Shown here piece after piece: positions 55,001 through 64,000 of a DNA stretch of 64,000 nucleotides. The notes beneath the pieces were generated by a model. The model worked only from the letters and a program-made list of their open reading frames with translations. It had not been told where the DNA came from and ran no database searches. The DNA lies in the NCBI RefSeq assembly GCF_051020975.1, contig NC_135041.1:8506256-8570255 (forward strand), read 5' to 3'. Positions within the stretch are counted from its first letter, which is position 1. Each line of letters opens with the position of its first letter. A program made the translations under genes and the position numbers. Source of the stretch: Osmia lignaria lignaria. Lineage: Eukaryota; Arthropoda; Insecta; Hymenoptera; Megachilidae.

Positions 55001-57825
55001 CTTTTCTACTCCCACAATCTTATCTTTTCAACATGAGCCTGCCTCTGCAATCTACCACGAAATTCTTATTCTTGAACGGAGACCACAGTGACTATCAGTG
55101 AGCAAACATACACAGGTAGGTATCAAGGTGAGGGACCGAAAAATGCCTCATAAAAATGCCTAACTGCTCAAGAACCGTTATGTGTTCCTCTATAAAAACT
55201 TTAAATAGAAACACTGACTTTCTTGCTTGAAGACATTAAAACAAAGACTTTTAATAAAGCTAGAGAAACTGGTCTATCCAGCAGTGCCATCTTAAGGCAT
55301 GTGCATGCTGGGCAGTCGTCAGGATCCCTATGATTGGACGGTCTTCCAAATAAAAAGCTTATGGTAGAAGCTTCAGTATACTGTTTTATCTAGCATCTAC
55401 AATGCTGTTAAGACGGCTCTACATTCTAGAGAAAAATCTTAGTTACGCCATTGTTAGTACTACATAAATTTCTCAAATATTCAATGTAGGATTATGCAGT
55501 TTAGTTTGAAGAACTACAAGGACCAGACGCGAGCATAGCCGACATACATTCGTCACAATTGACACGATTGACTTGCAGTGGTACTCAACTGGACCCTATC
55601 CATATAAACAGCTTTGATGGGATTTAGAGAGTGCATATGCTTCAAATATTGAATCAGAGAGGGTCCATGGTTCTTATCAGAAAAATTCAGCCTATCACGA
55701 AGGGATAACAATTTATTCGTTTACCTGGTTGTACAGTCTACTGCGAACAACATCGGTGGAATTTATATAAGCTCTGGGTGGAAACGACTGCTTAATTTAT
55801 TCAAGATTCCGGGAAATGCGGTTTAAGTAGCATTCTTAGTAAAATGCTCGGTTACCAGCAGTGAATTACAGAATACTGTGGATTATACAACACCGAAGGC
55901 TTCGTAATCTAACTATGTTGCGTTTCTAAATTCACGGATGCTGTATTCACTATACTTAGCAAGCTGTAAGTAAAGCTATACTTATTGCTGTACTTACTAT
56001 TATGTAGTACATACGCGACCGAGCGTACAGCGTACAATAGTTACGGCTTTTGAACAGGTCACAACTGACGAAGATAGTGGTAAGATTTATTGTTGACGAA
56101 GTTTCATAGAGCGATCCAGTTGAAAGCGAAGAGGAAAGAGCAATTTTTCGCTGACAAAACGAGCGATTGTCGTCGTTCATAAACGAACTCTAATTAAGAT
56201 AATTGTGACTAAGGACGCATATAAAGCGTCCACTAGTAGAACAGGGGACGAGCAATAAGTTGAGCGCTAGTATTTTACTGACTGTGTAAGTAGTATCAGG
56301 GATTAATAGTTGAGCAGCAGCCGAAAGTAAGTCTACTTTGTTTTCTTTCATTAAGTATTTTATGCTTTTTAATACATTAAAAATAATACTCCATCATAAA
56401 CAAAAAGTAATTATACACCTTGAAATAGAATCTTTCTTCCCTGCGCTTGACTACCTATTTTTCTATCACCCCGTCTAATACATTCTTGATCCTTGATCAT
56501 GGAACTTCGTAACTATTGACTCTCGAGTCTCATTGCATAATATCTATCAAACTGAAGCAAAGTCAATATGTACTCTCGGTTGATATCAGTGACGAGTGAG
56601 GGGTACGATAGGATTCTTAAATATAGTCACGTGCCTTGACCGAGTTTAACACAGCCCCACGTTAATGTGGGATGATATTATTCAATAGATAGATCGCGAA
56701 GAGGTCATTTTTCGCTCGACCGATAAGACAGACGGTACATTTTCGCTAACGAAACGGGTCTCTATTTCCGATCTTTTTTTATCGCTTGCACATGGCGAAC
56801 GCCATGATACGAACATGGTCACGTGGATCACGGGGGCTGCATGTAGTCTAGAAACCGAGATGCTGGGGTCATGCGATATCCTGTTGCGACGCGTCTGCAC
56901 AAAAGCTTAAGTTACATCACGTTGCACATTTGGACCGGTTGCTACGAAAACGAGATCACCAGCTATGTATTTTACGGAAACACGATCGGTTAGTGAAAGG
57001 AGGCTCCTCTCTCGTTGTTAGTTAGAAAATTTAAAAAAAAGAAGCAGTAAAGACTAACAGAAGGAACTTGCAAATTTAAAGCAATATAAGGAATGAAACT
57101 ACAAAGATACGAATATATGTTCTTCTAGGTACTCTGAAGGTCTTGCACTCTCTTTATCAAACAGCTGCTGCGAACAAACTAAAATCTTATACCTGTTACC
57201 ACCGCCATATTTTCCCCTTAATTTACAAAGTTATAGCCAAACCCTTTGTTTCGTCCCTTTCCCAAAGCCTTGAATTGAAGAATGACTCCAGGTGGCTGGA
57301 CACCGGATAGATCCTTTGCAAGGTGGAGTTTGAGGAGAGCCTGAAAAAAAAGGTCGAAAGTTAGTGAAAATGAAGAAATGTGATAATTTTCAAACTTTCA
57401 AACTTTAACTACTTCCATAATAATCATTCACTGACAAAACTTTATGACTTAAGTTTAGATGAATTCATTAATTACAGGAATAGAGTTTATTATATTATTG
57501 AGGAATTCTGTAAAAAGTGGCTGGAGGAGGAAATAACATGTGAAATTGAAAAGTCAAGGACGCAAGAGAAAGTTGTTCCCGAGAACAGGACTTAGCCTTG
57601 TATCCATCATAAAATGAATGTATTGAGTAACGATGTCCTTAATGATTCTCCGTAATTTTAACCTTTCTTGGACCGAATTATATTCAATGTTTCGTTCAAA
57701 ATATGTTAGTATGTTTTAAAATTATCTCTTAATTATTACATTAGTCATTGATAACTTTATGACAAAATAATAATCGTATGACCAAAGTCACAAAAGCTGT
57801 TTGGTGGAGTTAATGTATACACAAA

Positions 57826-57877
57826 TATACAGGGTGTCCGATGTAACTGGGCCCAGTTGCATGAGACATCTTGTATA
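57826..57877. repeat. 52-bp near-perfect palindrome with TATACAGGGTGTCC end
   Basis: The left arm tatacagggtgtccgatg, running on to ..taactgg, and the inverted right arm tatacaagatgtctcatg, running on to ..caactgg, differ at only five positions and meet at a gggccc centre. Its outer motif recurs inverted at 43405-43418 and near 41227. Confidence 0.65.
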
Positions 57878-59699
57878 ATGATTATTCAGGACAACGCAAA
57901 CATTGAGCCTCATCTCCAGGGGATTTCTCCATAATGTTATAAACACGTGTGTGACATGTGTCGCAGTCATTTTCACACCGTAAATGTTTATTGCTGCATA
58001 TGGTATTACCGAGTAAATGGGGTCTGTTTAGACCACCCAAATCGTTTCAATGATTCTATTTTCCTATTCATTTCATTTTACATATATATTTTACAAAAAT
58101 ATTTTACTGGAATATCTGACAACTTTTATTACCGGATGCTTCAATTAATGCATTCAAAAAGTATACAATATCATTTTAAAAAATTTAGGCGATCCATATA
58201 TTTAATCAAAAAACATTTTTAAATCTTAAACAATAACGTATAACTATAATCATGCATAATATCATTTAAAACAGAAAGTTTTAAAATGCCCATTGTTTCT
58301 GCAATAACTCAATATACTGCCGTCCAACAGGATCCTGAACAAATGATGGTAGGTCGAGGGATGCTGGTATTTCCGTTCCATGGGGTAACACGCAGTCCTT
58401 TCAGGGTCTCGTGCATCTGGTCACGTACACAGGCACAGCAAGCTCCACATGGTGAAACGACAAAACGAACGCCTGGAACGTGAAAGAAGGAACACGAAAT
58501 TGCTGATATTGATTGCATAATGCGTAACTCGCCCTACCAGTTACGCATACGAATTCATGCTTTCGTCACTGGGTCTAAATAAACAGAGAACATCAGGTAA
58601 AAAGGATAAAAAATTTCTTCAAAGTATAAATTATAGTTTTAAAATATAAGTAATAAAATTGAAAAAAAAAATTAAGTTATTATTTATAATACACCTAATA
58701 ATATGCTAATAAAGATGAATAAGCATGCTAAAGTTTAATGAAACACACTGTATACAAAAATGTGATGTATTAGCAACGTTTTCAGTCTGAGATTGATCTT
58801 TGCCTCTCCTTGTATGCTTAATAAAACATTAGTTTGCATACATACATAAGTAGTAACAACAAGTACAAAGATAACATAAATTAACGTCAGTCTGCTTTAT
58901 ATTCTTCGGCTTCTAATTGTAAAATGTTTCAAGAAAAGGTCTAAACGTTCACCAGAAGAACAACGGACTGTAATTTTAGTTGTAATTCGCGAGTGTGTAA
59001 TAACAATGTTAACAACATTAGCGTAAATATTAAATGTCGTTTGCCAAGTTAATGTGCTTCTTCTCGGTCTATTTACATTTAAAATCAAGGTAAAAAGAAC
59101 TCATTAAATCAATGTTTTATGAATAATATTTTCATTCAAAGATGACAAGGGAGATCTAGTGTTCGATTCTTATAGTGGCCTCAACGTTCAATTGAATTTA
59201 ACGATCGAATTAAAGCGATTTACTTTCATTACGATATAGCGCAGGATGAAGAGGTCGTGCAGAAGAGAAAAGAAGGAGAAACGAGTAACTGGAATAACGG
59301 TAGTAGATAACGGCGGACCTAAGGCGCTTTAAATCATCGGCATGAAAGTTCTTACTTCCAACATTCTTTGAAAAGCATAACTAAAATTGTATTCAAAAAT
59401 TCATTTATCTTTGTAGAAAATGTAGGTACCGTGCCTCTTTATCGTGCTAAAATCTAGCGCCCTTAAGTTCAACTCGCAGAGATAGTCTCTAGTTTGCTAT
59501 AATAAGTGTATCCTCTTCCTACCCTGGTACAAAAAGGTTGTTACACGTGTTCTTTGATAAGAAAAGAAGGTCTCTCAAGATTTCGCAATATTTTAGAAGC
59601 GATTACGAGATTTGGTGCAAACAAATCAGTTAAAAATATAAACCCATAAAGAAAAAGAGATGGTAGGCATAGTTAAACGCAGGAGCACATACTATGGAA

Positions 59700-60799
59700 G
59701 CAGGGTACGAAGCATGCACAAAGGAGGGGGAGTTGAAACAGCCGTCGGTCCCCCACCGTTACGACCCCCACCTCCTGGGCCCTCTCCTACTCGTTTCGAC
59801 TATGGCAGTCCCCCTAGCAAGATCGAAAGAGGTTCCCTCTCGCCCCTCGTTTGAACAACAAGCCACTGACTACTCTCGTCAGTCGACGTTGAAGACTGCT
59901 ACGTACATACGTGTATATGCCGACACAATTCGATGTTGGTTCGCACCCGTTCGTACGATCTGTCTGCACGATATCGAGAGAAAAAGTGCCGCGCAGAGGA
60001 GAAGACAGAGAAGGAGGTAGAGGAGGAGGTGAAGGTGGAGGAGAAAGGGGGAGCCCTGAGCGGCAAGAGAGTTCGGTCCGGCTGTTGCACAATTTTGTGT
60101 CAGCCTGTGTTTCTCGGTGAAATCCTCAGACCGACTCAGAGGAAATAACAGGATTGACAGTGAGTGTCGTATATCCGACACGAAGTTGATTGGACGCGCA
60201 GGCGTGCGTCGCGGGCTTCTTTGAAGATCGAGAAACGACGAGGCTCCCTCGTTCCATGTTGCGCATTTGTTTATCGAGATTCAACTGAACGTAGTTACGC
60301 GTAGAATCGATCGATCGGTGAAAGATGCGAAAAGGATACGTGTGTTTCGTCGACGCATCGTATAAGCAGAGTTGAAAACTCCTGACTGAGGACAGTCGTG
60401 TACAAAAGGCGAGCGCGTTCGCGGTCTTGTTCAACGTTGGTTCGGTGACCGATCGTGCGCGCTCCCATCACCCCGTAAAAAGAATAAGAAACAGCGAGTG
60501 GAGGAGGAGTAGGGCGGAAGCTTAAGGAAAGAAGGACGCCGAAGGAGAAGGAGAAACAGGAGAAAAGGAAAAGAGGGAGGCACGCCGCGTGGACATAGCC
60601 GTACGATCGTCGTGTGTCTGTTTCGTTTGGTTTCGTTTCGTTTTACCGCTTTTCGAGCGGACCCGCGGTAGATGAGGGCCCGCGAAATTTCTAGTTGATA
60701 ACGATTTTACCCGATTCTCCTTCTCGTGACACATTCCGCCACGTGGACGTTGTCGCGTAAAGAAGATTACTCGATTGTAAACAAGCTAAGAAAACAATC
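59700..60799 (+). promoter_or_regulatory. GC/CpG-rich upstream region of ogre
   Basis: Base composition changes sharply to purine-rich and CpG-rich blocks, resembling the region ahead of Inx2 (38340-39114). It is a likely promoter plus leader. Overlapping open frames on both strands come from the composition. The start site cannot be fixed from sequence alone. Confidence 0.5.
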
Positions 60800-63710
60800 A
60801 TGTACAAGCTACTAGGGGGTCTTGGCACGTTCTTGAAATGGCAGGAGATCACGACGGATTCTATGGTGTTCCGGTTGCACAACCACTTTACGGCGGTGCT
60901 ACTTTTCACGTGTTCGATGGTGATCACGGCCACCCAATACGTTGGTAATCCGATCAACTGTATCGTTCAAGGTTTACCACCGCACCCTGTCAACACTTAT
61001 TGCTGGATAACGTCTACGTTCACTATGCCGGATGCATTCAATCGGCAGGTGGGTAATCTCGTTTAGCGACTGTGCCCCTAATTTTCCGACTTGGATCTAC
61101 GCTTGATTATGCTTGTCCTTTGAACCACCTGTTCCCAGCTTTGGGAAGTTCAACGATCAAATAGACCATGACACATGCTGTACATTGATAACTGTAGAAA
61201 AATGTTGTATCGACTAATCAACGTTAACAATTTTCTTTTTTTATTTCTAAATTATTTCCGATTTCCGTTCTAGAAGACAATTTATCAAAATGGAATTTCT
61301 GTTTGTTTAAAACTACTTTTTGCCACTAGCGATAGTGTTACTCAACCGCGAAGAGTATTTTATACCGATAGTATGAGATCTAATTGCCAGCGAGTAAAAA
61401 GAACATAAAACAACGAAATCGCTTCAGGTTACCCCCGAGGTTATCTATAGTTTTCTTCCAATTCCTCTCACTCTTGCCTTGTACATTAACACATGCTTTA
61501 CGAAATAAACTCGCTGTATGATTATTCACAATTCTTAAGAAATAACTTTTGCAAAACATTTGTTAAATTAAAAAAAAAAGAAAAGAAAAATCATACACAC
61601 ATTCTTAGTAACAAATTTCCCGCCAATCGAATGAGTTATGAAATTTTGGTACACTATGTTTAGGCGGCAAATTTGAATCAGAAATATGACTGTAGATCTC
61701 TATTTAACCTCTTACTATTATTAATGTATGAGTAGCACTCTTTATAATTTTTACTGTTTTTTTGAGATCGGTTCTCTTAGATAAAACAAGGTACAATGCT
61801 TTCGTGAACTGAATGAACGGATCGCTTATAAATACGTACGGGAAGTAGACGATAAATGAACAATATAACGATGCAAATATATAAATTTAATCAAGTACAC
61901 CTGCACTCTTTCGTCATTATCCTATTGTTGACGAGTCTGTTTCTTGTTAGGTCGGTATAGAGGTGGCGCATCCAGGAGTGGCCAACGACTTCGGCGACGT
62001 GGACGCAAGGAAATATTATACGTACTACCAATGGGTCTGCTTCGTATTATTCTTCCAGGTAAAGGCTCGTTTATCGGTAATCTTGTACGGGTGACAGATA
62101 AGACTTAGACAGCTGCACTTTTGGTTTAGGTTTTTGTTACATCCGACTGGCTATTCTCGTCTTTCCGTATTGGATATCCGAAACTGTGGTTCGCGCGAAT
62201 GCACGAGCCCTTCGCGTTGCTGATTACATATCTGACTTCTTATTTCTTCGAGAAAATGCTTTTATCTTCATTTTAATTTAATTACCGCATAAAACTGTTC
62301 TTGATTAAACGCTCTCATTAATAATGACGTCCAATATTTTATCTTACAAATATGGAGGCACCTCCATTTTGTATATTTATGCAGCATTAAATGTCTATGG
62401 TTATTACACATAATATTTTAATAATAGTCTTTGTCATATCCTCCATGACTAAATTAAACGAATATGTATATTACATTCAACAGGCATGCTTGTGCTATGT
62501 ACCACAATGGTTGTGGAACATGTGGGAGGGCGGTTTGATCAGTAAATTGGTCATGGGTATGAATCACGGCCTCGATAAACAAGAGAACATTCGGAAGAAA
62601 AAGTCCGTGTTAATGGATTATCTAATGAATCATATTAGGGTAAGTGATCCTAATTAAATTCCTGTTTAGGTGACATTAAGTTTACTTTTGCGAACTTTGT
62701 CTCAACTGGTTCATCATATTCAGCCGCTTTTTTAAAAAGTGTATTTACATTGTAAATAATAATGGGATGAAATTAAAATTATTTTAATCTCTAATCGAAC
62801 CTAAAGCCAAATTAATACAGCTATGTAATTTCAATATAGCGGACTACTAACTTCACTTAATTGAAAATTATCCAAAATTTATTTAGTCTATCTCAAAAAT
62901 ATTTATAAAACGCAAGAATTTATTAAAGAATTTTCAAGTTCTAAAAGAATAAGTACTTCAGCAAGGGTTGAGAACGTTCACAGAGATGCCTCAATTGGTC
63001 AAAGTGTCACATACTGAAATCTTAGCCAAGGGAAAGGAGGAAAGAATAAGAAAGAACGGTTGAGACGATTCGGTTAGATCCAATTTAACCTCGTTGAGTC
63101 CAATTCATGCCAATTCACCGATCGCTTGTTCTTTCAGAGTCACAACATGTACGTGTACCGATACTTCATTTGCGAGGCGCTTTGCCTAGTGAATATCTTC
63201 GTTCAATTATACCTGATGAATCGATTTTTCGACGGGGAATTCCTCAGCTACGGATTGCGAGTACTGCAGTTTTCGGAGGTGCCACAGGAAGAGCGTGTGG
63301 ATCCCATGGTCTACGTGTTCCCTCGCGTCACCAAGTGTCTTTTCTATAAGTATGGTGCTTCGGGAACGATACAGCAACACGATTCCCTCTGCATTCTTCC
63401 ATTAAACATCGTCAATGAGAAGACGTATATCTTCATCTGGTTCTGGTTCACCATTCTATCCATCTTGTTATTGGGTCTGATGGTATACAGAGCAGCCATC
63501 ATTTTTGCCCCGGCCGTGAGACCGAGACTGTTACATCTCTCCTCTCGGCTATTGTGTATAGAAACTTGTCACAGTATCAGCAAAAAGATTGATCTGGGTG
63601 ATTGGTGGCTTCTCTACATTCTGTCTTCCAACATGGACTCACTAATCTACAGGGACTTCCTCCAGGAACTGACCAAGAAGATGGGCGATAGGCAATCAGC
63701 TATGGCTTAG
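60800..63710 (+). CDS. ogre: Innexin 1 (ogre), complete, 4 exons
   Basis: Gap-junction channel subunit of the plasma membrane; in Drosophila, ogre is needed for optic-lobe and glial development. Exons: 60800-61048, 61951-62058, 62484-62639, 63138-63710; all introns are phase 0 and the product is 361 aa. The start [20 protein letters not shown] and the block [17 protein letters not shown] are ogre-specific. [12 protein letters not shown] spans the exon 2/3 junction, and [18 protein letters not shown] and [20 protein letters not shown] follow. Four membrane segments and two cysteines in each outer loop are present. Introns 1-3 (902, 425 and 498 bp) show nothing notable. It is third in the innexin cluster. 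Identity is secure. Confidence 0.95.
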
Positions 63711-64000
63711 ATTGATAACTTTATAACAAGAATTTTCGTTAGAAAGGCTGAACTGATTCGCTGAGGTTCATCGTTTGAAGGCAGGTTCATTGCCTTTAGT
63801 TGACCTCCTTCGGGGAATTATAGGGGGGAGAACACTGACCACCGTTGTCTGCGTGGAAATCATCGCGTTACAAGAATTACTATCATAGGTAGCGCCTTCA
63901 GAGAACAATTGTTATGCACGACTGACGTATGTGTGTTCGTAAACACGCGATGACATTCGGTTTTGTATGTACACAAGAGTGTGACTGTGTGTGAGTACGA
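63711..64000 (+). other. Start of the ogre 3' region
   Basis: Noncoding after the stop codon. No AATAAA is seen before the window ends, so the 3' UTR probably runs beyond it. Confidence 0.5.

Larger units (their letters stand above)
50312..60799 (+). other. 10.5-kb interval between Inx7 and ogre
   Basis: No supported gene. It is AT-rich to about 59200. The last 1.1 kb (59700-60799) is GC- and CpG-rich and probably contains the ogre promoter and leader. The interval includes a short hairpin (52040-52070) and a palindromic element (57826-57877). Short frames at 52227, 54545, 57380 and 58286 lack domains and splice partners. Confidence 0.5.

Noticed and set aside
58286..58518. Overlapping frames with Cys-rich minus-strand translation near 58310-58518
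   Set aside because: A locally GC-richer patch that I could not link to any family or exon chain; too little to call.
59660..60957. Many overlapping frames on both strands before ogre
   Set aside because: CpG- and purine-rich promoter/leader composition; the frames conflict and show no domains.

Overview
This window is nuclear DNA from an insect. Intron-split animal genes, an innexin gap-junction cluster (innexins are invertebrate), AT-rich noncoding DNA and short DNA-transposon remnants all point that way. The protein flavour and the transposon ends suggest a hymenopteran, probably a bee, but that last step is inference. I rebuilt exon chains by joining open frames across GT..AG introns with consistent phase. 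Every chain given here closes in frame.

Layout, left to right. BLM/RecQ helicase (minus, 136-5574, 15 exons, 1408 aa); ethanolamine kinase (plus, 7230-9079, 348 aa); Lobe/PRAS40 (plus, 10475-12354, 407 aa); eIF3m (minus, 14415-16380, 391 aa), divergent from RpS23 (plus, 16757-17617, 143 aa); a probable HAUS7 augmin subunit (minus, 17752-19005, 292 aa), convergent with RpS23; the Mediator kinase-module subunit MED12/kohtalo (minus, 19880-27490, 11 exons, 2243 aa); Daxx histone chaperone (plus, 29651-32498, 861 aa), convergent with kynurenine formamidase (minus, 33101-34480, 294 aa); tRNA-Arg(ACG) (minus, 37081-37153); then three innexins on the plus strand: Inx2 (39115-40191, single-exon CDS), Inx7 (46317-50311, 7 exons) and ogre/Inx1 (60800-63710, 4 exons).

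The first 35 kb is a compact housekeeping and regulatory block: DNA repair, lipid head-group synthesis, TOR signalling, translation, spindle, transcription and chromatin. Genes sit 0.1-2 kb apart. The last 27 kb is sparse and built around the innexin cluster, with long noncoding stretches that probably hold leaders, long 3' UTRs and cis-regulation.

The most unusual structure is in the gaps. I see five kinds of DNA-transposon-like insertion: three copies of an unnamed 188-356 bp inverted-repeat family; a hAT-type MITE behind Lobe; a piggyBac-type MITE (TTAA) ahead of Daxx; a pogo/Tigger-type MITE whose terminal repeat supplies the last codons and the stop of kynurenine formamidase; and an internally deleted mariner in an Inx7 intron that keeps an intact 123-aa HTH-only reading frame. 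I found no rRNA, CRISPR, prokaryotic operon or viral gene.
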